A stretch of 64,000 nt of DNA, from the NCBI GenBank assembly GCA_030018355.1, contig JASEFN010000001.1, forward strand, positions 278,069-342,068. The letters are read 5' to 3'. Of this stretch, positions 1-7,688 are shown piece by piece (position 1 is the stretch's first letter; every line of letters starts with the position of its first letter). Both the position numbers and the translations under genes were made by a program. Origin of the DNA: Caldisericia bacterium. GTDB taxonomy: Bacteria; Caldisericota; Caldisericia; B22-G15. Under the pieces are notes generated by a model that saw only the letters and a program-made list of their open reading frames with translations, had not been told where the DNA came from and did not search any database.

Positions 1-1093
1 TTCTTATATCAATTCCAGTTGGAGTACCTCTGAAATCAAAATATGGAATAAGATATGAATTATTTTCACCTATTGTTATTTCATACATCTCAAGGTTTTT
101 CTTAATAGCAAGTTGAGTTGTTCCACCAACAAATTTAATTATTGCTGGTGCTGCAGCAATTGCTAAACCTCCAAGACCTATTGTCTCCATAATAGCACTA
201 TCACCCATATCACGACCAACATCTTCTTTCTTAAATCCAGGGAAAAGAAGAACATCTGGAATAGGTGATTCAGTTATAAACCATTCATTCCCCATTCCTG
301 AAACTCTTATTCCCCAATCAGTTCCATTTCTTGTCATAACTGTTACCATTGTGCTTCCTTCAATCCCTTCACATGGCTCAATGCTTGCTTTACAACTTGC
401 CATAATAAAAGGAAGGTAAGCGTGAATATTTTGCTGAATAAATGTTATTGAATCATTTGTATTTTTCAAGTCTTCCATAGTCGCAAGAAGATATGGAACA
501 AGTTTCGAAAATAGAAGATATGAAGCAGCCCTTGTTCTATTATGAAGTTCATCACCCATTGTTAATGCTTCTGCGTTTATAGGTTTTAATTCAATCTTTC
601 CTGCTTTTCTTATTGCTTTTTGTAAAACTGGGAAAAACACATTCTCCATCCACTTAAGTCTTGCTATTACATCTTCTGAATATGCACCCATTCTTAAAAC
701 TTTTCCTATACCTTCGCTTAAGTTACAGAAAGCCTTATTACCAAATGCTTCATTTTCTACAACAATAACTGGCATTGACGGAGTAATTATTCCAGCCATT
801 GGTGCAACTGCACTATGATGATGATTAGGCTCAAATATAATTTCTCCTGATGCTGCTAATTTTTCTGCTTCTTCTGGAGTTTTTGCCCATCCTTCATAAA
901 GGATACCACCGATAACAGCTCCCCTTTGAGCTCCACACATTCTATCCCATGTTATTGGAGGACCTGCATGAAGAAACATGTTTTTCTTCATCCCAGGTAT
1001 TACATCAATTGCTCTCTGAACATCAACCCATACAGGTTGAGCATCAAGAAGTCTCTTAAGAGCCTCTTGATTTGCCTTTTCAATGTCTACCAT
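1..1093 (-). CDS. allG: DUF1116 protein, AllG-type oxamate carbamoyltransferase subunit (3' end cut off)
   Basis: The reading frame opens with ATG at 1093 behind GGAGG and stays open to base 1, so the C-terminus lies outside the window (about 364 residues visible). I recognise the DUF1116/YlbE family by the N-terminal stretch with HAGPPITWDRMCGAQRGA, by EPNHHHSAVAPMAG, and by a glycine/alanine-rich segment ETIGLGGLAIAAAPAI. In Escherichia coli the ylbE product (AllG), with AllF (FdrA) and AllH (YlbF/DUF2877), forms the oxamate carbamoyltransferase that converts oxalurate to oxamate and carbamoyl phosphate. All three partners lie here on one strand, which supports the assignment. The assignment to this reaction is by context and family; the catalytic residues are not known to me. 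Confidence 0.85.
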   Translation of the reverse strand, partial: MVDIEKANQEALKRLLDAQPVWVDVQRAIDVIPGMKKNMFLHAGPPITWDRMCGAQRGAVIGGILYEGWAKTPEEAEKLAASGEIIFEPNHHHSAVAPMAGIITPSMPVIVVENEAFGNKAFCNLSEGIGKVLRMGAYSEDVIARLKWMENVFFPVLQKAIRKAGKIELKPINAEALTMGDELHNRTRAASYLLFSKLVPYLLATMEDLKNTNDSITFIQQNIHAYLPFIMASCKASIEPCEGIEGSTMVTVMTRNGTDWGIRVSGMGNEWFITESPIPDVLLFPGFKKEDVGRDMGDSAIMETIGLGGLAIAAAPAIIKFVGGTTQLAIKKNLEMYEITIGENNSYLIPYFDFRGTPTGIDIR

Positions 1094-1118
1094 TTTAACC
1101 TCCTTTTAATTTTTGTTT

Positions 1119-1931
1119 TTATGGTTCAATTGCAATAATTCTACATTGAGAGGATTCAAATTCCATCCCTTTCAATGGAAAGCACCCAATCCAAACTCTT
1201 TTATTTTTAACTTTATCTATATCACCACCAAGGTTTTCTGCATGAACTAAACCTTTTGGGAAAAGTTTGAGATGCATAATTTGATAATATACTTCAGGTG
1301 GAAACATTTCATCCCAACTTTTTCCATATTTTTCCTTTAGTTTTTTTTCTGCCTCTTGAAACGCTTTTGGGTGCCACTGTCTTATTATTGTATTCATGGG
1401 ATGATCTGCGCTTCCGCAATCAACACCAATCCATTTAAATTTCATTTTAAGAGCCCACTCATCAAATCCAGGACCTGGCCCAGGATGTTTAACAAAATAT
1501 CTTACTTCATCTGCTTCAGGTTCATACCATGCATATTTATGATATCCAGTGTTTATAATCAAAATATCACCTGGTCTAATTTCAACTTTTTTCTCAAGCA
1601 TTTCTGGAAAATACAAATCATAATCACCAACTTCATCAGATATATCAACAACAACTCCAGGACCTATCCACTCTTCAATTGGAACTTCTCCTATTGATCT
1701 TCCATGTCCATAAAAATGTATTTCACCATCCATATGAGTTCCGACATGATGACTCATAGTAATTATTTGACCATTTGCACCTTGTCCCATATGTGCACCT
1801 GCGATTCTTTTAAAATATTGAATAGAAAGGGGAACATAACTTGGCCATGGAGGTGTATGAACACTTAAAGGTTGAGTCAAATCATACACTTTTACCTTGC
1901 TCATTAAATCTAAAAATTCATTTATATTCAT
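1119..1931 (-). CDS. Cyclase family protein (kynurenine-formamidase-like metal hydrolase)
   Basis: A 270-residue protein of the cyclase/kynurenine formamidase-like superfamily. The metal-binding signature is visible as H62-V-G-T-H66-M-D68 followed by H72, matching the family pattern HxGTHxDxxxH. These enzymes hydrolyse amide or cyclic-imide bonds with a bound divalent metal. The start ATG at 1931 has AAGGAGG ten bases upstream. It sits between the 59-aa gene and allG in the all operon, so it may hydrolyse an intermediate near oxalurate or oxamate, but the substrate is inference. The family also includes isatin hydrolases, so context is the only guide to specificity. Confidence 0.8.
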   Translation of the reverse strand: MNINEFLDLMSKVKVYDLTQPLSVHTPPWPSYVPLSIQYFKRIAGAHMGQGANGQIITMSHHVGTHMDGEIHFYGHGRSIGEVPIEEWIGPGVVVDISDEVGDYDLYFPEMLEKKVEIRPGDILIINTGYHKYAWYEPEADEVRYFVKHPGPGPGFDEWALKMKFKWIGVDCGSADHPMNTIIRQWHPKAFQEAEKKLKEKYGKSWDEMFPPEVYYQIMHLKLFPKGLVHAENLGGDIDKVKNKRVWIGCFPLKGMEFESSQCRIIAIEP

Positions 1932-1942
1932 CTTTTACCTCC

Positions 1943-2122
1943 TTATTTTCCTAAATTCATGAGTTTCTTTAGTGCCTCTAGTGCTTCTTCATCACCACCT
2001 GCTGGTGGTTTCCAGTCCACTTGAATCACTTTAAAACCCGTTTGTTCTAAACTCTCTTTAAACGAAACTAACCCAACATTTATAACTTTTAATTCTTTTT
2101 TAAATAAATCACTAACCGCCAT
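1943..2122 (-). CDS. Small 59-residue protein of the all/fdrA operon
   Basis: Reading back from ATG at 2122 (GGAGG upstream) gives 59 codons and a TAA at 1943-1945. The protein begins MAVSDLFKKELKVINVGL and carries VIQVDWKPPAGGDEEAL near its end. From memory, a similar segment (INVGL...VDWxPPAGG) is part of longer FdrA-operon proteins. Here FdrA is 517 residues, shorter than the roughly 555 I recall for E. coli FdrA, so this looks like a separately encoded piece of the same complex. It has clean ribosome sites on both sides (allF ends at 2125, the cyclase starts at 1931), so it is very likely translated. Function: presumed structural or catalytic part of the oxamate carbamoyltransferase; not demonstrated. 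Confidence 0.75.
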   Translation of the reverse strand: MAVSDLFKKELKVINVGLVSFKESLEQTGFKVIQVDWKPPAGGDEEALEALKKLMNLGK

Positions 2123-2124
2123 AA

Positions 2125-3678
2125 TTAACCTCCTATTTTCTTTAATACATAACCTGCAAATTTTGTTGCAGATGCATTTGATTCAAATACAATGGCACCT
2201 ACATCTTTTAATCCTTGAATTAAATCCTTTTTATTTTGTGGATCTTTATCAGTTGCACAAACAGTTATAACAAAAAGTGCATTTGAGTTTTTCATCGCTT
2301 CTTTTAATGCGGGAACAAGATCTTCTTTTGGTTTTGGATTTGTACCATAACCAACCACTACATCAAGGTAAAATATCGCGACATCAGGTAGTTTACTTTC
2401 TTCAATTAATCTTTTGTTTCTTAAACTAAAATCAATTTGAGGATGTGGTCTACCAACAGTAAATTCATCCTCTCCAAAATCAATGACAGTATGGCCCTCG
2501 CTCTTCCAAGAATCTTTTAATTTGTATTTCTCATCAAGAGGAACATTTGAATTGACAAACCCAATAAAATCTTTAAGAATAACCTGAGTCTCGTAGGTGA
2601 GGGTACCTCCTTGGAAGAAACCTCTAAAATATTTCTGAGTTGGTTTTAATTTTTTAGATAACTCTTCTGCAAGTTTTTTGATCTCTTCTTCTTTTTCTTG
2701 TAATTCTTTTTTAAATTTATCCATTGGTATACCCTTAGATATGCTAACTGCAAGAAGCGCTCCCTCTTCTAATGTTGGGGCAGGAATTGCCCCAATTGAT
2801 TTAACTAATTCTGGATCTGCACCTAATAAAATTCCAACTATTGGTTTTTTAATTGTTTTTGTTAAACTTCCAATCTTTTCTAAAATTTCTGGATGTGGTG
2901 GTTTTGAAATTAAAACAATAACTTTTGTCTCTGGATCATCTTTTAATGCTTCAATACCTTTCATAAATGAGAGTGCACCATACTCTTTTTTAACATCAAT
3001 TCCTCCAGTTCCAATTCCTTGAGAAATTCCGCCTCCATTATTAGAAATTATTGTGCTAACCTCTTGAAGGCCTGTTCCTGCTGCAGAAACAATCCCAATA
3101 TCTCCTCTATTTACAACATTTGCAAAACCCAATGGAGCGCCATTTATAATTGCAGTTCCACAATCTGGACCCATAACAAGAAGGTCATGTTCATAACCAT
3201 ATTTTTTTACTTCAATTGCTTTTTCTTTTGGGACATTATCTGAAAATATCATCACATGAAGTCCTCTTTTAAGAGCATCCATAGCTACATCACCTGCATA
3301 CCTTCCTGCCACTGAGATCAAACATAGATTTGCATCTGGCATAATTTGAAGAGCACCTTCAATACTTTTTGGTAGAAATTCAGTAGTTGCTGAGATTCTC
3401 TCCTTACTTTTCTTAAGCATCTCAACAATTTTATTTACACTCTCCTCAGCCACTCTCTCGTCTTCACTTTTCACTGCAATAATTAAATCTGTATCTTTTG
3501 CATTTACAAACTCTGGAAGAAGCATTTGAGAGTCTTGAAGTATAGATTTATTTTCTTTTGTTCCCATAACAACAGCTGCTTCAATAACTCCAGGAAGTGA
3601 TGAGGCATCCTTTGAAACAAGCATAAGAGTTACTGAATCATAATATTCACCACTTTTAATTAAACCTTTTACATACAT
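2125..3678 (-). CDS. allF: FdrA family protein, AllF-type oxamate carbamoyltransferase subunit
   Basis: A 517-residue FdrA protein. FdrA resembles the succinyl-CoA synthetase fold: a Rossmann-like CoA-binding part with VMGPDCGTAIINGAPLGF (about residues 169-186), then GIVSAAGTGLQEVSTIIS and GGISQGIGTGGIDVKKEYG, which match the GIVS(R)SGT and GIGGD regions of CoA ligases. In E. coli fdrA is now assigned as allF, one of three genes for oxamate carbamoyltransferase. ATG at 3678 follows AAAAGGAGGAGAAG. The gene overlaps the end of allH by 23 bases and is followed two bases later by the 59-aa gene, so translation is probably coupled. Confidence 0.88.
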   Translation of the reverse strand: MYVKGLIKSGEYYDSVTLMLVSKDASSLPGVIEAAVVMGTKENKSILQDSQMLLPEFVNAKDTDLIIAVKSEDERVAEESVNKIVEMLKKSKERISATTEFLPKSIEGALQIMPDANLCLISVAGRYAGDVAMDALKRGLHVMIFSDNVPKEKAIEVKKYGYEHDLLVMGPDCGTAIINGAPLGFANVVNRGDIGIVSAAGTGLQEVSTIISNNGGGISQGIGTGGIDVKKEYGALSFMKGIEALKDDPETKVIVLISKPPHPEILEKIGSLTKTIKKPIVGILLGADPELVKSIGAIPAPTLEEGALLAVSISKGIPMDKFKKELQEKEEEIKKLAEELSKKLKPTQKYFRGFFQGGTLTYETQVILKDFIGFVNSNVPLDEKYKLKDSWKSEGHTVIDFGEDEFTVGRPHPQIDFSLRNKRLIEESKLPDVAIFYLDVVVGYGTNPKPKEDLVPALKEAMKNSNALFVITVCATDKDPQNKKDLIQGLKDVGAIVFESNASATKFAGYVLKKIGG

Positions 3679-4525
3679 CTTCTCCTCCTTTTTTAAGCGT
3701 TAAAATTAAACCTACACTAAAATCTACTCCAGATGTTTCACCAATCTGGAGTATATCTCTAGTACGCTCTAAAATCTCTCTCTCATCTTCAAAAAAGAGT
3801 GAATAAATCAATTTTTTTGTTTTTTCAAAAAACATTCCCCTACTTGCTAAAAAAAGAAAATTATTTGAAATTAAATTTTCTCCTTTGGCGCTCTCATATA
3901 TTAAATTTTTAAGATAATCCAAATTTTTATTATATAGAATCTCTATTATGTTTACTCCAGTAATGAATCCATAAATAAAATCATCACCGCTTGGTGTCAA
4001 ACCAACTCCTACACCTTTTATTTCATTTATTCCATCAATTAAATCACCATTAAAAATTTTTTCACTTCCACTTTTAATTTTAAGTATAAATTTATAAAAT
4101 AAAGAGTTATCATCTGAAAAGTTATTAGTTAATAAAGGAGAAAGTCCTTTTCCATTAGAAATTAATATAAGATAAGTCTCAAACAAATTTAAATTATAAT
4201 AAAACTTTTTATAATCAAATTTTTCAACTTTGAGTCGCGAATTATAAATTTTATCTTCTTGAAGTGTAAATTCTAAATCACAAATAAAAAGTTTTTTATT
4301 TTCTTTTATAATAGATTTACATCTTTTAAATAGAGAGATATCGTTAAAAATTATATTTGTTGGACCATTTCCAATACTCTTGTTTCCAATTGTTAAAATT
4401 TTATCATTATTATAAAAATTAATTGAATTCTTAAAAGTAGAATGCAAAAAATATTCTCCATCAAAAATATAATCTCCAAAACCAACAATTATTAATTGTC
4501 TCTCTTTTCCTTCAATTACTTTCAA
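3656..4525 (-). CDS. allH: DUF2877 protein, AllH-type oxamate carbamoyltransferase subunit
   Basis: A 289-residue DUF2877 protein. The family hallmark GVGVGLTPSGDDFIYGF is present near residue 175-190. In E. coli the corresponding gene (ylbF, renamed allH) is the third component of oxamate carbamoyltransferase. The start codon is TTG at 4525, preceded by AGAGG seven to eight bases upstream; no in-frame ATG fits better. It lies 15 bases after hutP and its 3' end overlaps allF by 23 bases. The middle of the protein is poorly conserved, so the assignment rests on the motif and on its neighbours. Confidence 0.82.
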   Translation of the reverse strand: MKVIEGKERQLIIVGFGDYIFDGEYFLHSTFKNSINFYNNDKILTIGNKSIGNGPTNIIFNDISLFKRCKSIIKENKKLFICDLEFTLQEDKIYNSRLKVEKFDYKKFYYNLNLFETYLILISNGKGLSPLLTNNFSDDNSLFYKFILKIKSGSEKIFNGDLIDGINEIKGVGVGLTPSGDDFIYGFITGVNIIEILYNKNLDYLKNLIYESAKGENLISNNFLFLASRGMFFEKTKKLIYSLFFEDEREILERTRDILQIGETSGVDFSVGLILTLKKGGEDVCKRFN

Positions 4526-4540
4526 GATAACCTCTTATTA

Positions 4541-4990
4541 TTATTTAATGTGCATTATTCCTAATGCACTTTTTTCATGATTTGTAATAGGATAAAATGC
4601 AGAATCACCAAAAATACCAACACAAATCCATTTTCCATCAGAAACAACAGAAACTTTTAATGAAAGAGAGGAATCAAGTGATTCGCTATGAATTATTGCA
4701 TTTAATGCTTCAAGAGATGCATGAAGTAAAGCATGAACTTCGGGTGTTGTTTTATTTATTACATTACAATTTAGTGCTGCACCTAAAACTGCTGGTGCAA
4801 ATTTTCTTCTAATTTCTGAAGCAAAACCTGCGACCCTTGTTACTCCTACCTTATAATTTGTAGACTCAAGAATTTTTTTCTTTATTTCATTTTCTTCTTC
4901 ATCTGATGACATTGAAAGAAGAAGCGCAACCTTACCAATTCTATCTATGTCCATTTTAAACTCAATTTCTTTTCTCTCTTTTTTCTCCAT
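4541..4990 (-). CDS. hutP: HutP family RNA-binding transcription antiterminator
   Basis: A 149-residue HutP homologue. In Bacillus subtilis, HutP binds L-histidine and Mg2+ and then UAG-rich RNA upstream of the histidine-utilisation genes, preventing termination. Metal-ligand histidines can be matched by eye: HALLHASLEAL (H86 and H90, like HALYHATMEAL in B. subtilis) and TNHEKSALGIMHI near the C-terminus (H138, like EHETFGVGINHI). ATG at 4990 has AAGGAG upstream and a consensus promoter just before it. No hut gene lies in the window; the gene heads the all operon instead, so its targets, and possibly its ligand, may differ. I could not find a UAG-repeat target nearby. Confidence 0.85.
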   Translation of the reverse strand: MEKKERKEIEFKMDIDRIGKVALLLSMSSDEEENEIKKKILESTNYKVGVTRVAGFASEIRRKFAPAVLGAALNCNVINKTTPEVHALLHASLEALNAIIHSESLDSSLSLKVSVVSDGKWICVGIFGDSAFYPITNHEKSALGIMHIK

Positions 4991-5011
4991 ACTATACTCC
5001 TTAATAAATTA

Positions 5012-5040
5012 ATTATAATTATTAATCGTTTAAATGTCAA
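5012..5040 (-). promoter_or_regulatory. Consensus sigma-70 promoter of the hutP-allHFG operon
   Basis: On the minus strand TTGACA (5040-5035), a 17-base spacer and TATAAT (5017-5012) match the housekeeping consensus exactly. A start near 5005 gives a leader of about 15 bases with AAGGAG before the hutP ATG. The short leader leaves no room for an attenuator ahead of hutP. Confidence 0.85.
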
Positions 5041-5044
5041 CAAT

Positions 5045-5536
5045 TTAATACAAATTTTCTTCACTTAAAATTTCTCTTCTGATGCTAAAAAATTTATCTA
5101 AAATAAGGTTTTCTTTTATTCCTTTTACCCAAATTTCTGGATATGGAATGGAAAAAGCTGCTCTATCTATTTCTCCATTTTCATTTTCAAAATAGAAGGC
5201 AAGGCATTCTTTTTCAAGAATTTCACCCTTGTGATGATCTGTAATTGCTATTGAAAAAATTTTCCCTTTTGGAATAAAAACTTCTCTTTTATCAAAACTT
5301 CCAACATAATAAAGTCCATTTTTAAGTAAAATCATGAAGCCTTCTGAATTTAATATTTTCCCTTTTTCTGACTCTTTCCCAAAATATTTAACACCAAAAG
5401 TTTTAAGAAGAATATCTTTTTCATTAAATTTTGAAATAATTTTTCTGTAATCTTTTTGTTTTAACCAGTTGTAAAAAACAAGTCCAAATAAAAAAATACC
5501 GGCAATTAAATAATAATAGAAATTAAGATACTTCAT
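5045..5536 (-). CDS. Unrecognised membrane-anchored protein
   Basis: A 163-residue protein I do not recognise. Residues 7-25 form one hydrophobic segment (YYLIAGIFLFGLVFYNWL), after which the protein is polar with mixed alpha/beta character, so the bulk probably faces one side of the membrane. ATG at 5536 overlaps the end of the upstream gene by 14 bases, so the two are co-translated. It lies between the permease and the hutP operon. No catalytic motif is visible. Confidence 0.65.
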   Translation of the reverse strand: MKYLNFYYYLIAGIFLFGLVFYNWLKQKDYRKIISKFNEKDILLKTFGVKYFGKESEKGKILNSEGFMILLKNGLYYVGSFDKREVFIPKGKIFSIAITDHHKGEILEKECLAFYFENENGEIDRAAFSIPYPEIWVKGIKENLILDKFFSIRREILSEENLY

Positions 5537-5933
5537 CTTTTTCTAATTTAATTTTATCAAGTTTTGATAAAAGATAAATTAATTTTCTATATGCATAATT
5601 GTATCTATAACCCTTTTTTATATTTAATGCCTTTAAAATATCTTTTGCAATATTCTCATCACTCCATCCTTTATCTTTAAGTTTCTTTATTTTTTTTATA
5701 TTTAATCTAATAATTTCTTCAAATCCTTTTGTTTCAATTAACATTGAATAATAAAAACTCATAAAAAGAACTGTTGCACCACTTAACAAAGCAGCAATAA
5801 TATCAATCCATATATTGTCAGTAAATTTTCTAAAAGGTGATTTATCTGTTCCTGCAGTAAATATTAAAAATACAGTTAGAATTGTGAAAAAAATCATAAA
5901 AAAGGTAAAAATTCCTTGACTTCTCTTATCCAA
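5523..5933 (-). CDS. Unrecognised small protein with two membrane segments
   Basis: A 136-residue protein with hydrophobic segments at about 8-28 and 43-66 and a lysine-rich C-terminal half containing a short helix (GWSDENIAKDILKALNI) that could be a helical adaptor; no family is recognised. The start is TTG at 5933 with GGAGGGAGAT directly upstream. It follows the permease terminator, so it either reads through or has a weak promoter inside the hairpin region that I cannot see. It is probably a partner of the overlapping downstream membrane protein. Confidence 0.65.
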   Translation of the reverse strand: MDKRSQGIFTFFMIFFTILTVFLIFTAGTDKSPFRKFTDNIWIDIIAALLSGATVLFMSFYYSMLIETKGFEEIIRLNIKKIKKLKDKGWSDENIAKDILKALNIKKGYRYNYAYRKLIYLLSKLDKIKLEKDEVS

Positions 5934-5943
5934 ATCTCCCTCC

Positions 5944-5982
5944 TAAAAATAAAAAGGGCAGGGATACTTACTCCCTGCCCTT
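5944..5982 (-). terminator. Intrinsic terminator after the NCS2 permease
   Basis: A perfect 11-base stem (5954-5964 with 5972-5982, AAGGGCAGGGA arms) and a seven-base loop are followed on the minus strand by a T-rich run at 5954-5944. It lies directly behind the permease stop codon at 5999. Confidence 0.88.
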
Positions 5983-5998
5983 ATAAAACTTTTATACT

Positions 5999-7546
5999 TT
6001 ATTGTTGTGATGCTTCGAATCCAGCAAGTTTTCTTTCTTCACCCTCTTTCATCTTTGCCCATTCAGCTTCTGCTTTCTGCCATGCTTCTTCTGTTGCTTC
6101 TCTCTCCCAATATCCAAATCCTCTCTCTTCTCTTGTTGCACCAGGAAGCAGGTTATCAAGTAAAATACCAATTATTGCAGAAACAGCCATTGGTGTTGAA
6201 AGAATTGTGAAGACAATTAAACCTAAAACTACTCCAAAAGATGCACCTTGTTCTGCTAATTTCTTTGAAAAACTATCTCTAATTGGAGAGAAGGCTGCTG
6301 GGAATGAAAGACCACCAAATAGTGATAATCCTAAAATAAAGAGGTTTCTTGAGTTATTAAGATTAACATATTGAAGGTTATTTAATCCAACTGCTGCAAT
6401 TAAACCAAATAGTCCAACATACATTGCACCAACAACTGGTTGTGGAAGTGAAGCAAAGACTGCAAATAGTTTACCAATAAGTGGTAATATAAGCATTATT
6501 ATTGCTCCTGCTCTAATAACTCTACGAGCAGCAACTCTTGTTAATCCTATTGCTCCAATGTTTTCAGAGTAAGATGTAGAACTATTTCCTGACTGAAGTA
6601 TACCTGCTATTAAGCATCCAACTCCTTCTGCACCAAGACCACGAGAAATCATTCTTTCAGTTGGAGGTGGTGCCTCTGAAATTTTTGCACAAGAGTGATA
6701 ATCTCCAATTGATTCAACCATTGATGCAAGATATGCAGCAAGCATTCCAAATGAACCTGCAACTAAAATACCTGTATTTGATGGGAAACCCCATCTAAAT
6801 GGAATATATGGTTTAATTGTGAACCAAGGTGCTTCTGCAATATTTTTGAATGCTTGAGTTAAGTTTGCAGCATTACCTTCTGGAATTAATCCTGTCAATG
6901 TTCCAATAACTGCTGCTATCCAACCAGTTGCAATTGCTGATATAACTGGAAAGAGAAGGAAGAATCTACTCTTTCTTGAGAAAACTTGAGAATAAACAAT
7001 TAACGCAATAAGTGTAATTAATGAAATTGTCCAGTTAGTTGCCATATATGGAGCACCTACTGAGTAAAGAGCAAGTCCTATCATTGTAATTGTTGGACCA
7101 ATTGAGAGAGGACCAATAAGTCTTTTAACTTTACCCATAATTCCTGAATAACCAAGAATAATTTCAAAGAAAGAAGCAAACATAATTGCGCCAGCAACAT
7201 GCTGAATACACATTTTCCAGTCTCCACCTTGTGCTTGAACCATTCCAATAATTGCAAATGTTGGACCTAAAAATGAGAATGAACCTCCTTGGACAATTGG
7301 TAATTTATTACCAATTAGTTGCTGACACCATGTTGTGATTCCTGAATTTAAAAATACTGCTGCAATAAGAATTGCAAGTTGATCTGGTGGAAATCCCATT
7401 GCATTTCCTACAAGAAGAGGAATTGAAATTGTTGCGCCAAACATTGTTAAGAAATGCTGGAAACCCAAGAAAAATGCAAGACCCCATCTTGGCTTACTGC
7501 CAATTGGGTAAATAACCCAACCTACTTGTTGTGTACCATTTGACAT
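5999..7546 (-). CDS. NCS2 family purine/pyrimidine permease
   Basis: A 515-residue integral membrane protein of the nucleobase-cation symporter-2 family (UraA/XanQ/UapA), which brings xanthine, urate or uracil into the cell with protons. Family landmarks are the TM3-region QLIGNKLPIVQGGSFSF, the acidic ESIGDYHSCAKIS helix (the glutamate that contacts the base), and SGNSSTSYSENIGAIGLTRVA. The start ATG at 7546 follows AAAAGGAGGG. It is transcribed alone from a good promoter and ends at a strong terminator. Its position beside the all genes and in the same window as xanthine-dehydrogenase-type genes suggests a purine substrate, but sequence by eye cannot separate xanthine/urate from uracil transport. 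Confidence 0.9.
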   Translation of the reverse strand: MSNGTQQVGWVIYPIGSKPRWGLAFFLGFQHFLTMFGATISIPLLVGNAMGFPPDQLAILIAAVFLNSGITTWCQQLIGNKLPIVQGGSFSFLGPTFAIIGMVQAQGGDWKMCIQHVAGAIMFASFFEIILGYSGIMGKVKRLIGPLSIGPTITMIGLALYSVGAPYMATNWTISLITLIALIVYSQVFSRKSRFFLLFPVISAIATGWIAAVIGTLTGLIPEGNAANLTQAFKNIAEAPWFTIKPYIPFRWGFPSNTGILVAGSFGMLAAYLASMVESIGDYHSCAKISEAPPPTERMISRGLGAEGVGCLIAGILQSGNSSTSYSENIGAIGLTRVAARRVIRAGAIIMLILPLIGKLFAVFASLPQPVVGAMYVGLFGLIAAVGLNNLQYVNLNNSRNLFILGLSLFGGLSFPAAFSPIRDSFSKKLAEQGASFGVVLGLIVFTILSTPMAVSAIIGILLDNLLPGATREERGFGYWEREATEEAWQKAEAEWAKMKEGEERKLAGFEASQQ

Positions 7547-7657
7547 AGCAATACCCTCCTTTTAAAAGTTTTTAAAATTTTTAAAGTTTAAAATAATAAT
7601 TTTTATTACTTTTTCACCTCCTTTTAGAAAAATTAATTAATAAAAATATATAATTTT

Positions 7658-7686
7658 ATATAAAACAAAATTTCTCGATTGTCAAT
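7658..7686 (-). promoter_or_regulatory. Promoter of the NCS2 permease with a long leader
   Basis: On the minus strand TTGACA (7686-7681), a 17-base spacer and TATATA (7663-7658) lie directly after the stop codon of the upstream peptidase gene. The implied leader is about 105 bases, AT-rich, and contains an extra AAAAGGAGGTG (near 7626-7616) with no real gene behind it. Confidence 0.7.
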
Positions 7687-7688
7687 CT

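Noticed and set aside
926..1138. A 70-codon plus-strand frame.
   Set aside because: It is antisense to allG with no ribosome site and no recognisable protein.
5944..5998. The permease terminator as a HutP-controlled antitermination site for the genes behind it.
   Set aside because: No UAG triplets are seen in or before this hairpin, and the hutP operon has its own promoter.
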